From positions 15,717,191-15,781,190 of the forward strand of contig NC_088300.1 in NCBI RefSeq assembly GCF_032854445.1: DNA of 64,000 nt, read 5' to 3'. Position 1 is the stretch's first letter. Each line of letters starts with the position of its first letter. The notes beneath the pieces are model-generated. The model worked only from the letters and a program-made list of their open reading frames with translations. It had not been told where the DNA came from and made no database searches. The position numbers were made by a program, and so were the translations under genes. Of this stretch, positions 1-13,275 are shown piece after piece. This DNA comes from Liolophura sinensis (taxonomy: Eukaryota; Mollusca; Polyplacophora; Chitonida; Chitonidae).

Positions 1-916
1 TATTTAACTGTCACTGGAACTATAGACCCGCTTGTTTCCGTTCTCTGGCTCGCATGTACGTGCCTTTTATCTTGACTTGTGAAGAACTAGCATTTGCTAC
101 CACTGTATCACATGTAAATTTACTTGTGTACATTGTCATGACCACATGTAGAATGATTGTCTTTGCATTTGCCCATTGACGATTTCCACTGACAATCTCT
201 CTTTTGATGTTGTAATTTCGTATTTTACATACTTTCTTAATTCTTTGGTGGTTTGTGATGAACGTCGTTATGGAATTGGCCTTGCTATTATTGACGTGGA
301 TGTCCATTTTGGTTGACGGCTGATATATGAATTCTGTTTCATCGCATAGATTCCTAATGCTCTACCCTTGTGTTTGTGGCAATGCAAACAAGGTTTCTTG
401 GACACTTATATCTTTAGTAGGTTATGTACATGGGTTTCTCGTATAAATCAAAGTGGCAGCCTGCGTGATGTTCAAATGAACGCTGGCCGTCGGGGTGCGT
501 ATTTGTTACTAAGTATTGTCAGAAATCTGTAGGTTTACTAGTCTAGTTTCTTATGAAATGGCACTACTTTTTCACCAGCAGTTGTCCGCGTATGCTGTGT
601 CACCTTGACCCTTTCGGTATAGGTTACTCTGTACTGCGCTGTGAGATTATTTGACACAAATATGTCGAACTTCGACGACGACAGTATGTTCGCTCAACAA
701 CAGAAAATTGATACGTCAGATTTTCGTAGGTGGAAAAAAGGGTTGGCAATTTGGATAGAACGTTCCTTGCGTCTTTCCGTTATCATGTAAACTGTTGACT
801 GATTTTCTTTGCATAAATTCGTCCTGATTTCTTACTTTGTATGCTTGGTGGTTTGAGTAGAACGTTGTTTTGAAGATTGGCCTGAGGATTATTATCCATA
901 AGGCATGGTTGATGGC
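1..916. other. No gene recognised; diverged duplicate blocks
   Basis: No convincing exon was seen on either strand. Two blocks near 230-330 and 840-910 resemble each other: both read through GGTGGTTTG, then an AACGT word, then TTGGCCT. A third partial copy lies at 1145-1185. They look like old dispersed repeat copies, not coding sequence. Confidence 0.4.
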
Positions 917-1145
917 TGGTCACTCAGAAAATTAATCTAATTTTAATTCAGAAAGTCTGTTGTCTGAGTGATGCTACATGTATTGTGATATTACAATAGA
1001 TTATTCTGCTAAATACAGTACATATATTCTGTTAATTCAATATAAAGATTCTATTAGACGAACACGATATTATGTTGAATATGACACAGTATTGTGTTAT
1101 AATAACAGAATGCATTCTAGCGTCATTCAAACAACAGATTTTCAG
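917..1145. mobile_element. MITE-like palindromic element, copy 1
   Basis: The ends are inverted copies of each other. The left reads through AGAAAGTCTGTTGTCTGAGT and the right through CATTCTAGCGTCATTCAAAC. Related elements lie at 9109-9237, 10230-10468 and 43908-44045. The interior has no open frame of note, which fits a non-autonomous DNA element. This copy is the most diverged of the four. Confidence 0.55.
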
Positions 1146-1193
1146 TGGTTTGTGTTAAACGTCGTATTGGAATTGGCCTTGCCAAAGATTAAC

Positions 1194-1290
1194 TTTCCCC
1201 CGGTTTCCTTCCACCATAATGCTGGCCTCCGTCGTATAATTGAACTATTCTTCAGCACGACGTAAAACACAAATCAAATAAATATATAAA
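1194..1290 (+). mobile_element. SINE-A fragment (3' part)
   Basis: The stretch carries the SINE-A 3' module: CGGTTTCCTTCCACCATAAT, then a CGTCGTATAA word, then ACGTAAAACAC and an AATAAATA-type tail. Other copies in this window are at 5124, 26770, 35278, 43255, 44800, 49133, 55335 and 58163. The tRNA-related head is missing. Confidence 0.7.
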
Positions 1291-2754
1291 CCCAAGACTA
1301 CGTGGGAAATCCTTGAGTCAGTTACTCAATATGCGCCTGACCTTGGAGACAGTGTCATGTATTGTGAAGGTGATGTTGTGTGTCACCGTTATAATTATAC
1401 TGTTACATCATCCATGCAGGCATGATGACTCGTGAGATAAGACTAACCTTCTGCCTAAAGGAATCTAAGATCTTCTGCCCTCTGACTTCCAGTAAACACA
1501 CTTTCACGCTACGTGACGTCTCTGTCAAGCCCACCTGGATTTGCGGTAGGCCTCGAGAAAGTCAATATATAAACCGCACCGTCACAATTAAATCTTTATG
1601 TATTTTTTTTGTAATGTCTCTGCCGTTAAACCCATATAGGGCATGTCGTGAGACCGGAGATAAGCCTATTTATAGTATACCTTACAGCTAAAATACATGT
1701 GTAGGCGTTTTGTTCCTGGTAAACTGTTTAATGCACATGTGGAAATATGCTTATGTCCATGTATCTGACTGATACTTACGGTGGCTTGTTTGAGGGGTGT
1801 GGGTTTATGTTTCTGCAGTTTTCCTTTCATCAAAAACACCTTAATTAGTAATACAAATTACACAGATTCATCATATGTGTAATTACGATATACCGAGAGT
1901 AGGCCCCTACTTCATTATGGATTAAATTTTTCCTATATCTAGATTTATTTATGTTATGAGAGAGGAGATTATCAAACCACATACAGAATGAAATAGCCAT
2001 GTTACAGTGGATGCTGATACGTGTTGCTCAATAGGTGAATTTGGAACCTAATCTCATTTATAAGAATGGTGATTTGTAATACGCAGTATGATGTCCATTA
2101 AACAATTACTGCCATTGTGGATTGATAATACCCGACAAGCAGTAGTAAAAATCCCGGCCTGGCAGCTCCTATATGTAGATTACGGCCTGAAGCAGGCGTC
2201 CAGCGAGCGCTCGAGACAGATCAAGATGGATTCAGACACGAATAACACTAGACCAGTGTATCCTTTGTGTAGCTTGTTCTAAGAGAAACCATGGAATTCT
2301 TTGATATGAAATAAATGTAACAAATATGTCGTCAAAGCACATTGACGTCATACTCATCACTTTTTTCAATTATGAACACAGTGAGGTCAGTTTTTGTTGG
2401 AAATCAGATTGCCCGAGGGAAACCAGCGATTTTTGGCAAGTTACTGGAACATCTCTGGCAGAGTTGTTCAATGGGTTCTCGTAGAAGACAAATCCAGTAC
2501 GCCTTTGAACAAACAGGCCTCCCGTTCAAAACCAAAACACAACAGTAAAAAAATAAATCATCACATACAAGGGGCATTAATAGCATTTTATTTTCCCACC
2601 CGGATCTCCATAGATCAAACAGAATAACATGAAATTCAATCATGCCTTCGCCTTGTTTGTCGACAATTTACCAAATGGAAGCTGAAAATAAAGTGTATTT
2701 GCCTACCATCACCACCACAACAAAGGGTAGTGGGTTCCATATGAGGACAAAACG
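1291..2754. other. No gene recognised
   Basis: There are only short chance frames, for example 1422-1691 and 2088-2282, with no recognisable domain, no paired splice sites and no codon bias I could see. Confidence 0.4.
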
Positions 2755-4165
2755 GGCTGAAGGGCCCTCATGTCCCCAAATTACTCACCCATGGGCCCCA
2801 TTTCTTTTTATTTTGGAAAGGCCCGAATGGGCTGACCGAAGTATTTCCAAAATGGGACCATTACTCTTTTCCACACGTGTGGCCCATATGGCTAAGCCCA
2901 AGTAGATATCATATGGGGCCCTTATCCTTTTTGACATATGTAGCCCCTATGGTTAAGCCCAAGTAGACCTAAATCCGAAATGGGACCTTACCCTTTTCCA
3001 CACGTGTAGCCCGTATGGCTAAGCCCAAGTAGATATCATATGGGGCCCATATCCTTTTCCACATATGTAGGCCCAAGTAGGCCTAAATCCGAAATGGGAC
3101 CCTTACCCTTTTCCACACGTGTGGCCCATATGGCTAAGCCCAAGTAGATATCATATGGGGCCCTTATCCTTTTTGACATATGTAGCCCCTATGGTTAAGC
3201 CCAAGTAGATCTATATCCGAAATGGGACCCTTATCCTTTTCAACATGTGTAGCCCGTATGGCTAAGCCCAAGTAGATATCATATGAGCCCATATCCTTTT
3301 CCACATATGTAGCCCCAATGGTTAAGCCCAAGTAGGCCTAAATCCGAAATGGGACCCTTACCCTTTTCCACACGTGTAGCCCGTATGGCTAAGTCCAAGT
3401 AGATATCATATGAGCCCTTATCCTTTTCCACATATGTAGCCCCTATGGTTAAGCCCAAGTAGGCCTAAATCCGAAATGGGACCCTTATCCTTTTCCACAC
3501 ATGTAGCCCCTATGGCTAAGCCCAAGTAGGCCTAAATCCGAAATGGGACCTTTACCCTTTTCCACACATGTAGCCTGTATGGCTAAGCCCAAGTAGATAT
3601 CATATGAGCCCATATCCTTTTCCACATATGTAGCCCCAATGGTTAAGCCCAAGTAGGCCTAAATCCGAAATGGGACCTTACCCTTTTCCACACGTGTAGC
3701 CCGTATGGCTAAGCCCAAGTAAATATCATTTGAGCCCATATCCTTTTCCACATATGTAGCCCCAATGGCTAAGCCCAAGTAAGCCTAAATCCGAAATGAG
3801 ACCCTTACCCTTTTCCACACGTGTAGCCCGTATGGCTAAGCCCAAGTAGATATCATATGAGCCCATATCCTTTTCCACATATGTAGCCCCAATGGCTAAG
3901 CCCAAGTAGGCCTAAATCCGAAATGAGACCCTTACCCTTTTCCACACGTGTAGCCCGTATGGCTAAGCCCAAGTAGATATCATATGAGCCCTTATCCTTT
4001 TCCACATATGTAGCCCCAATGGTTAAGCCCAAGTAGGCCTAAATCCGAAATGAGACCCTTACCCTTTTCCACACGTGTAGCCCATATGGTTAAGCCCAAG
4101 TAATTCCCAAATAAGACCCTTATCCTTTTCCACATATATAACCCATATGGTTAATCCAAATTCTC
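2755..4165. repeat. Satellite of alternating ~60- and ~67-bp units (~127-bp dimer)
   Basis: About eleven dimers lie in tandem. One half-unit (~60 bp) carries ATATCATATG and then CCACATATGTAGCCCC. The other (~67 bp) carries CCTAAATCCGAAATGGGACC and then CCACACGTGTAGCCCGTATG. Both end in TAAGCCCAAGT. The two halves are clearly related, so this is a higher-order repeat of a diverged monomer. Each dimer usually presents one CACGTG and one or two CATATG E-box words, with some CACATG variants. The last units near 4080-4165 are degenerate. Confidence 0.9.
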
Positions 4166-4483
4166 AAATGGGCCAGTAATACTGTGTTATTTGCAACCGT
4201 GTATAATCGAGGCTTTATCTATACATCGCTGTTTAATCAGTACAGAATACCCCAGCAAATTAATTTCTTATTGAAGGTCACATGATTTTCTCCTGCTGAG
4301 TTCAGAGTTGGTTATGGTTGTTATGCTTGTTTGTTTGTTTACTTACGCTGGTTTTCGTTTCTTGTCGGCTGGAAAGAGTTAAACGTGATATGATGTGACA
4401 CCACAAATATGCTCATTTATACAGGTATATACAGGTATCCCTAAAAAACCTGTCTGCCCGGTTCAGATGGCGATGGTACTCCG

Positions 4484-5434
4484 GGAGCTCGCAGAGGTTT
4501 ATCGGTCATCTACGAAAGGTTTGACACATTGAATATACAGAACCATGCGTTAAAACGCAAAAATGGTGATTTTTAAGTGCGGCAGCCGTGCAAGGCCCTC
4601 TACTAATGGGATGGAAAGTATCCCAAATTTTATCGGCCACGATCGCGTACTAGGATGAAACTCATTTTATGCATTCCATATGAAAACTTGATCGCTAAAA
4701 ACCAATTCTTAAGTCCCCAGCTCATGCACTAAGCCATTTAAGAACCGTCTAATTAACGCTAACCATGACTTTTATCGGTCATGTCACATGCGAGGAAATT
4801 TTTTTTTGCAAAAGATACCTTGAGATGTGCTCATTATAAAATGGTAATTCTTAAGTTCCAACTCCATGTTAAAAACCATTTTAAATTCTTAAGTCCCTAG
4901 GCCAGGTAAATATTGCCCTTTGACCCGTTCTTAAATGGTTTTCAGCATGGAGTTTGAACTTAAGAATGACCATTTTATAATTAGCATATCCCAAGGTATC
5001 TTTTGGTTTAAAAAAGTCCTGGTAGGCGACATGACCGATAAAAGTCATAATTAGCGTTAATTAGACCGTTCTGAAGTGGCTCAGTTCATGGGTTGGGGAC
5101 TGGTTGACATAAGGAATGTATAATTTATTTATTCATTTGATTGGTGTTTTACGCCGTACTCAAGAATATCTCACTTATACGACGGCGGCCAGCATTATGG
5201 TGGGAGGAAACCGGACAGAGCCTGGGGGGGGGGGGGGGATGTATAAAATGAGTTTTATCCTCGTACGCGATCGTGACAGATAAAATTTGTTTTGGGGTAC
5301 TTTCCACCCCTAGAGAACGGTGCACGGCTGCCGCACTTAAGAATCACCATATTGGCGTTTTAACGCATGGTTCTGTACGTTCAATGTGTCAAACCTTTCG
5401 TATGCGACTTGACCGATAAACCTCTGCGAGCTCC
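4484..5434. repeat. Large inverted repeat (fold-back), arms ~400 bp
   Basis: The left arm (4484-4886) and right arm (4928-5434) are near-complementary along most of their length. The left outer end GGAGCTCGCAGAGGTTTATC is mirrored at 5415-5434, and the inner ends around the AAACCATTTTAA words are mirrored across a spacer of about 40 bp. The right arm is longer because a SINE has inserted into it (5124-5238). There is no coding potential. A transcript of this locus would form a long hairpin. It could be a fold-back transposon or an inverted duplication. Confidence 0.85.
5124..5238 (-). mobile_element. SINE-A insertion with target-site duplication
   Basis: The A/T tail, the TTTTACGCCGTACTCAAGA module and GGTGGGAGGAAACC identify SINE-A in reverse orientation. 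It is flanked by ATGTATAA at 5116-5123 and again at 5239-5246, which reads as an 8-bp target-site duplication. A run of about 15 G marks the truncated end. It interrupts the right arm of the inverted repeat, so it inserted after that repeat formed. Confidence 0.8.
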
Positions 5435-6011
5435 ATGACTATGGGTGCAGGGTTGGATTTGTCATTTTCAGTGTCTATTAACAACGTCAGACCTGACCTG
5501 CATAATTCAATACCTGTAAGCTGGTGAACTGTGCGGTGAGATCCAGGTTAATCATACATTGATAAGGAATTTTATGTGACACAAATCAAAGAAAAATACA
5601 CAGCTGCAGGCCAGTAATGAGCGTATGGCGTCTCCATGGTAACAAGGTAACAGCAGCCTTGCGATCGATGCTAATACAGATGTAGGATAGCCCCGAAGCC
5701 ACGCGTTGACTTTCCATAAATGACATGCGCTTTGAGAGTTAAGTTAGGGGATTCCCCTGAGAAAGCCCTGCCCCTCCTGCCCTTCGTGTGTTAAAAGTTT
5801 CCAGCTTTTAGACGTCTCTCCTCGCTTTTCATTGTACTACACCATACGGTTTTCCTCGGCGAGCTGCTGCAATGGATCTGCTCACAAAGAGTTACATGGA
5901 CCGTAACAACTGGTTTAAGTGACAATGAACTTACCTGGATGACGTCAGCGGTTGTGTTGAAAATCTGCATCTGTAAACGACCTCAAAATTTACGCGGACA
6001 CGGATTGGCAG

Positions 6012-6084
<73 letters not shown>

Positions 6085-9000
6085 CAGAAGATCTCTCAAA
6101 TTGCTGAAAGTTTACGCAAATAAATTATTCATTTGTAAAGTGATATATTTTAATCGTACATTAAAACTGTATGTAAGTTCGACCTGTAAACAAACTGGTT
6201 AGGCTTAGCCACGTTTTTGTGCGATGCCTTCAGTCTCAGCCAGTGACCCTTGGATGATACAGCACTTGACATTTAATCTCTAACAACACATGCTATTATA
6301 AAGCGTAATAATAGCCATTCTTTCTTTGCATGACAAGCTCTTCAAGCAAATCCTGCGGATAATAGCTGCTCCTTGATCTCGTTAGGCGTACCTTGGGGCC
6401 GAAGTGTGGGTTTCTGTTCATCCGCCTTACCTTGTCGTCTCATAAAGGAGACTATTATGCCCATTTTATTCAGGTAAATGATGAGGTGTGATTATCCCAG
6501 GGGACCGGATAGACGATGTGATTACCAAGGGCGGGTTGTCAGCAAGCACATCATTGCTACCTGATGCTGTAGCCACAGGTCTCGGCCAACAGCGATTACT
6601 GATGGGTGATGTCATGAAGATCAGAGGCCTTCGCAATGCTCTGTAATTACATGACACTTAACCTGTCCGCACAGCAGCTTACACCCCCAGATATAATCTG
6701 GGTTAAACTGCAGAAAATAAAAGTGTTGAATTGTAGATCATGTAGAGAAGCATTTTCAAAACAATAGTGATAGTATTTATTAACAAGCCATACACTTTTA
6801 CTCAGAATATATGGAAACATGAGAACGTCGAGCATTTTACGAGATATCAGAGATGTAAAGACGCAAAAAATATTTATTGTTAATACATGTTTTGTTGTAA
6901 ATTTTGACGATTTGTTTCAACGTTGTGAGACTATTATAATAGATGGCTACGTCATCTCATTCTAGTAAACCATGTATAGGAATGGTGGAAACTCGAAAAA
7001 TAAACATATCGGTACAAATGCACGAAGTAGTCACTTTACGTTATATTTTCATTTTATAAAAATGATATACATTTAATAATTTATTATAGTCACATAGTTT
7101 TTAAGAGTGCCACCTTGACAAAACGATCTTGTCCACGACATTACGAACACCGTTCTGTATTCTGTACTATCAACACTGCAAACATTTTCCTAGCACTGTA
7201 AACGTATTTTCAATGGCAATATAAACAGTTTCATCCGTACTGAAATTTGAAGAAATGTACCACAGACAAACTAAACCATTCATCGGCTTTATAATAAATA
7301 ATATCATCAAACTGGTAATTTAAATACACTGAAGAGTTATATGAGCACGAGTACATAATAGTATTAACACAGTAAAACTATACCATCATCCGTATGCACG
7401 ATTCAAATGATGATGGAAACGGTAGACTACCGGTGTAATAGCTTGATTATTAATACGAATGTGCCATCATGATGTTAAACTTTCTCATCTTCATATGGCA
7501 GCGTCACCAACACAGTAGGCGCTAATTGTATCGGTGTGTAGCCGTACAGATGTTGTAATTTACAATAAAACTCTTAATTGTACATCATTCACTTGATACA
7601 TGATACGTTCATTATTTTTATGGCTTGTCACCACTAAAGATTTGAAGGAGGCATAGATCAAGTAATTAGAATAAAACTGCAAACCAGATACCAATAAATT
7701 ATACTGTTGTCATTGATGTCGCTCTTCTCATTCAGCTAAGAGTTATCTGTACGTGGAACGTAATCATCTGCGAGTTATGCGACAACGTGTGCTGTGATCT
7801 AAAAGTTTGGGGACTGCTTATTAGGCGTCCACCTGTGCGTGCAGTCCTAGTTTTCTCATTGTGCCCCACATAGATCGATGTAAAGGTACTCCGTTAACAT
7901 ACCTGACCAGGTAAACACAGGTGTGTATAGCCGAGTGTAGAGGTCGCTCTGTCAGGGCCTGTTAGCGGGCCAGGAGCTCACCATGATCGTCATGTTACAC
8001 GTTAATGAGCTGGAAAACGTGTTACCGTGATTAAGAAGGTGATAATAATTCTGCAATCTGACTACAAGACCTAAGTCAAGTAAGTAAGATGTATACCTTT
8101 ATACCTATCTATGGCTGAACTACCTAGGTGTGACTCATGGGACCAGCCAGTAGCTGTGGGTAAACCTGACAGTAGCAGAGTTAGTGAAATACAAACATAT
8201 ATAAATGAGCAAGTAATTAAGCGATAAGAGTCACTTTATGACTCGGAATTGGCATTTTGTTATGAAGTATTCATATGTATACATCAACTTCGGCAACAAG
8301 TCTCACTGCGGAGCTTAATAGTTAAATTGGAGTGTTCTTAACATGAAAGGAGGGGCGTCTAAATAGAGCGTTTATGACTCTGTCAGAGCTCTCTCTTTAT
8401 CAACCAGAAATAAAAAGTTGTCCCTTCTGTTAAAAATTCAGTTTCAGTTATTGACATTTACAAACGCTATAAGACAAACACCTGTAATTTTTTGTATGTT
8501 TTGGTGGTTAGTTCAAAACGGGTTTTGGTTGAGTGAGGCTTCCGCCTGGGTGATGTCATCTCCGTAAATAGGGCGGGCGATTTCCTGCGCTACCTGTGCG
8601 TGTCTCCGTGCCCAGGCGGCCCGGCTTGTCCGGCCAGTCAGCTAGACAACATACGGCAACGGGGGTGAATCAATACAAGGCCGATTCTCTCTCTGTTTTG
8701 TTACGGCTTAGCTTGATCAATACAGCGCGCCTTTCCTTTCACAAGTCGACGCCTCACAAAGGCTCACTGCTTAAGTAAATAAACTACAGAAGGTTCAGCG
8801 TTGACATTGCACCCGATTACCTCATGCACGCAACCCAGGTTCGAGCTGTAACCTATACATATACCATGGCCACATCGTCTAAATCTCTCTTCGTCTAAAG
8901 TTTAATGATTTGATGACACACTTACTTCCCCAAGAAGATACCTACTTTTACCCGTGTTTTAGTTTCTTTAAACCATTTAAATGAATACAAACCAGAGCAT

Positions 9001-9108
9001 TAACACGCAGAGGTTCTGTCATTTGGACATGCATCCGCCTTGTATAGGGAAAATGCCTTCACTTGGTTAAAATTAAACGGATGATCGTTTCATGATGTGC
9101 GCATGGTC
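5435..9108. other. No gene recognised; contains a TA microsatellite
   Basis: Nothing beyond chance open frames was seen. A (TA)n tract of about 68 bp lies at 6013-6080 and produces a spurious Ile-Tyr frame. A GC-richer patch near 8540-8660 contains a short frame with no recognisable domain. Confidence 0.4.
6013..6080. repeat. (TA)n microsatellite
   Basis: An uninterrupted TA dinucleotide run. Confidence 0.97.
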
Positions 9109-9237
9109 CACTCAAAAACATTAATCTGTTAATTTTAACAGAAAGTCTGAGTGATGCTAGAATGTATTCTGGTACTATAACACCACATTCTGCTGCAATA
9201 ACATTCTAGCACCACTCAGACAACAGAATTTGTGTTA
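9109..9237. mobile_element. MITE-like palindromic element, copy 2
   Basis: The left end CTCAAAAACATTAATCTGTT and the following AACAGAAAGTCTGAGTGATG are mirrored by ATTCTAGCACCACTCAGACA near the right end. The element is short (about 130 bp) and almost fully self-complementary. Confidence 0.65.
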
Positions 9238-10229
9238 GATAAATTTCTTTAGAGTAGCTTCACATCGCATGGCTTGATGATTGCTCGCATGACAATGTCA
9301 ATTATAGGGCAGACTGTATATGCATATACAGATTTAAACATACTTCGTTATTCTTATGATGTTCTGATGATTACTGCTTTCATATTTTCATAAGTAACAT
9401 TTTACTGAATTAACAATTGTGTTAAAAGATCCTTGTCAAAGAAGCTACCCTAAAGATAGACGGTTACACATTCAGAGACGCTATTTTTTTTTTCAACAAT
9501 ATAACCCATATAAACCCAAAATATAGTAAAATACAAAAATGGATGTTTTTAAGAAACAAATTCGCCAGATAGCCTCAATGTAGACTTATGTATACATAGC
9601 TCTGCATGTCTCGTTGGAGCACAATGCAAATGTCACCAGACATGACTATTCACTCAGGCAAGGCAATCAGACATCAAGGTTACTAGCAAAGCCTCAGATG
9701 AGGAAGTACTATGGAGCTTTGAAGCCTTTAAGATACAGTGTAATATAGACTCGGAATTTTAACCACTTTTATACCAAATCGTTACAAATTCTGTCGATCT
9801 TTTTCCAGATTTTTGACAAGCTGAGTGAATGACGGGTCAAATGAGGGAATTTTCTGGGTTTGTTCGAAACACCAGTAACACATGGCTCCCTACTGTAAGT
9901 ATATATGTCTACCATTTGTATAACTGAAAAATGTCACGATTTACTGTATCATATATGCAGATAAATGTTCTACTTGACACTGTTCAGTGTCCAATTGCCG
10001 AGTATGTGTCGGTCATAATACGTCAGCATTGGGACATGGACTATTGAACTAGATCTGATTAGGCTGTTACTTCCTTATTACCCTGACAAAACTGCATGCA
10101 CTGGTATGGGGGGAAAATAGAACACTTCATGTACCATAAATGTATTTCTCGTGAGAAGCGAATATCCACGATAATTCTGCGGAAACATGAACGGCGTACC
10201 GTCGGATAATTTGTCAACAAAAAATAACC

Positions 10230-10468
10230 AAATAAAAAAATTATTCTGCTAATTTTAACAGATGGCCTGTTGTGCGAGTGATGCTAGATTGTATTCTGTT
10301 ATTATAACACAATACTGTCATATTCCTCTAATATTCTGTTAATTTTAATATTGAATTAATAAAATAAGTGTTACATTTAACAGAGCAAACTGCCACAATA
10401 ACAGAATATATTCTAGCATTACTCAGACGACAGACTTTCTGTTAAAACTAACGGATTAGTTTGTTGAA
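10230..10468. mobile_element. MITE-like palindromic element, copy 3
   Basis: It has the same inverted termini as the copies at 9109 and 43908: TGCTAATTTTAACAGATGGC on the left and ACTTTCTGTTAAAACTAACG on the right. The longer AT-rich centre (10310-10390) suggests this copy is closer to full length. Confidence 0.65.
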
Positions 10469-11288
10469 TGAAGTCTTAACTGAGAAATACAGATTGTCTG
10501 ACATGAGGCCTCATTATGAAATATTCTGTGAACCTTCAGTGGAAGGTTTACGCGTTAGTGTGATGGCCATGATATAAATGCCAAAAACCGATACCTTTCA
10601 TATACATTTTTCAAGACATCAGGTACAGTGTTTTATTATCCCCGTTGGTGCCTCTCTGGAAATCAGTCAACCCTGTTTAAATAACAGTATTGTGGTTTTA
10701 ACTATTTGAGATATTTTACAAAGAGTACAGCTTTATGAAGACACAGTCTCACAGTATATCAAAATACACACAAAAATATGTCCAGTCGTACTGAATTAAA
10801 CAGTTTTTAAAGTCATGTCTGAGTGGCTCATGTGAATGAAAGTACGGTAAAACGTAGAAAGCTTATTTGAAAGAGTTTACGTCAGTTGGGTGATCCGCGT
10901 GGGTGAGGTCCAATACCGTGTAATTGTCAATATACGGTCGCAGTTGTAAAGCGCCTTAGAGGTAAACAATTCAGTGGTATAATCAGGGGGCTTAGTACAT
11001 ATAAACACAGAAATCTACTAGTTCTGTGGTTATTAAAACCATGGTAGATCTCAGTATGAACCGTTTACAATTAAACCATAAAAGAGCCGATGAGCTTTTT
11101 TAAGCACATTGCGCAATTAATATGACATCCTCAGCTGTCATTAAACGCCTCAGTGAGAAGTACGGGATGTGCTACCTGAGACGCTTCATTAACAAAGAAT
11201 GTCCTTTTTATCTGTGAGTCGATAATAAGAAGGTAAAATAAGAAGGCAAGAGGAAGAAGCCAAAAAAGATGACGTCATCCCAAGAGTG

Positions 11289-11425
11289 AAAGGCATGTAG
11301 GCCTATACATAGTGCTAAAAGGCATGTAGGCCTATACATAGTGATAAAAGGCATGTAGGCCTATACATAGTGATAAAAGGCATGTTGGCCGATACATAGT
11401 GATAAAAGGCATGTAAACACAGTGA
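11289..11425. repeat. 28-bp minisatellite, ~5 copies
   Basis: The unit reads AAAGGCATGTAGGCCTATAC and then ATAGTGAT. Three copies are near identical and two are variant. Confidence 0.9.
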
Positions 11426-11468
11426 TAAGAATGTGGAGCCGATTCCACGATGCCATTTCTGACTTAGG

Positions 11469-11588
11469 TCAAAATTCTCATCAATGTTATCTAAAGACAA
11501 AGGTGTCCAAAATTCTCATCAATGTTATCTAAAGACAAAGGTGTCGAAAATTCTCATCATTGTTATCTTAAGACAAATGTGTCCAAAT
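11469..11588. repeat. ~39-bp tandem repeat, 3 copies
   Basis: The unit begins AAAATTCTCATCAATGTTAT and continues CTAAAGACAAAGGTGTC. The third copy is diverged. Confidence 0.85.
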
Positions 11589-12106
11589 TTCAACACCCTG
11601 TACCAAAAATTAAGCATTGTACAGAGTTTTTAAATTTTGACTTAAGTCAGATAGGACTTTGTGAAATCGGCCCAACGTGTATATTGTGATAGTTGACCAC
11701 ATTTAACACACCAGATCATATTTTATATACTTTGCTGGGCTGATTTTCTAAATTTTATGCGTGAAATGTTAACGATATTGACAAATTTACACAATTTTTC
11801 TGTAACAGTAAATGTAGATGATGAAATCTTTCTGTCACAGGAAATGTTTGATTCATTCGGCACGTGAAAATGTCTTTTTGGGGTTCCATAACACCCAATT
11901 CGACTTCTTTGGACTTCTGTACCAAGATTTTGAAGTTTAAAACCGAACTACCTGTGAGGTGTAAACTTGCAGGGTTTCTTGTGAAATGTGCTATTAGATA
12001 CTGGCACCCGGAAACTAAATTGAATATTACATAATAACGAACACTGGCTAAATAGCTCGTTTTTTCCGAAACAAGGGGAAAAACATCCTGTGACAGATTA
12101 ATGAGG

Positions 12107-12235
12107 CACGTGGGTAAATATTGCCAAAACAGACTCAAACACGTGGGTAAATATTGCCAAAACAGACTCAAACACGTGGGTAAATATTGCCAAAACAGAC
12201 TCAAACACGTGGGTAAATATTGCCAAAACAGACTC
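12107..12235. repeat. 33-bp minisatellite, 4 copies
   Basis: Four almost identical units read CACGTGGGTAAATATTGCCA and then AAACAGACTCAAA. Because 33 is a multiple of three, both strands stay open through the array, which creates long but meaningless frames (for example 11755-12204 on the minus strand). Confidence 0.95.
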
Positions 12236-13275
12236 TCGAGGTATTGTATGTCGTCTTGCCTATATGGCTCCAGGTTGACCCCTTAGGGCTGTCATTTCCA
12301 TTCATGCCTGAGTTAAGTGGTACAGGATGGGTTTGTTGCATAGTGATTGCTCAGGTCCTATATCTATTACAGGACGGGATCACTTTGCTGATATAGGCGC
12401 CTTCTTGTCGCAGTAAGTTTGACCTCTCTGCCGTGTGTACGAAATGAGTCACAGTAACGATTTTTTTTTTTGCGCATATCTAATCTTAGATGTAACAATT
12501 CATGTCAAACACCTTGTGTCAACAAGACTGCTTTTTATTTACTTCTGAAGCCAATTTTATTTATATGCATTTCTCTAGAGTATATGCATGGTGTTTAATT
12601 AATAAACATCATGTTGCCGGGCATTACCTGTAGCCAACTCCTCTATCACTCACTGTTGTGGAATTATGGTGGTAAATATGGCTTCAAAGCTTTTATATAC
12701 TGACGGTTGTAAAGAGGTGTGCGGTGTTTTTTCTCTCTGTTGTTTTCTCCCAGTTTATTGCCTACACTACTTTAGTAAGCACTCCATTATTTCGCCCCAT
12801 ATAGCTTTTGGACAGCATGATGTGAACACTTCCAGTAGACAAAACGGTGTATGTTGCACATTCTAGAGAATGAATTAGCCATAAAAGTTATTTACGTATA
12901 AAGAATTACTGTACGGATTTTTGTCAGCACCGAAAGCCCCTTTTTTTTTCTTGGAAAATGTTGATGTAATCAAGGTTCTTTGGTTGCTATAAACTTTGAT
13001 ACTTGCTTAGTGCCACTTCATGAAAGTGGACAACCATCCATGTTAAATAGAATGATTCTCTGATCAGCTGTGAACAGTTTTACAAGTAAGAAGAATGACA
13101 TTTTTGTTTTGATTGAAAATTTTGTTCAGATATTTGGCATAACATAAGTCTTACAACAAGAACGTTTCACCACAAGCGATATAGCGATATTCTTGAAGAA
13201 AAACATACCAATAGCGTGTTATATCTGCGATGGGAGCAAATTCCCAGCGGTTATACTACAAGTAGCCAATGGAAA

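Noticed and set aside
5939-6202. Ile-Tyr repeat protein
   Set aside because: A translation of a TA microsatellite.
11755-12204. 149-codon minus-strand frame
   Set aside because: The first third is the 33-bp minisatellite. The remainder shows no domain, no splice context and no homologue I recognise.
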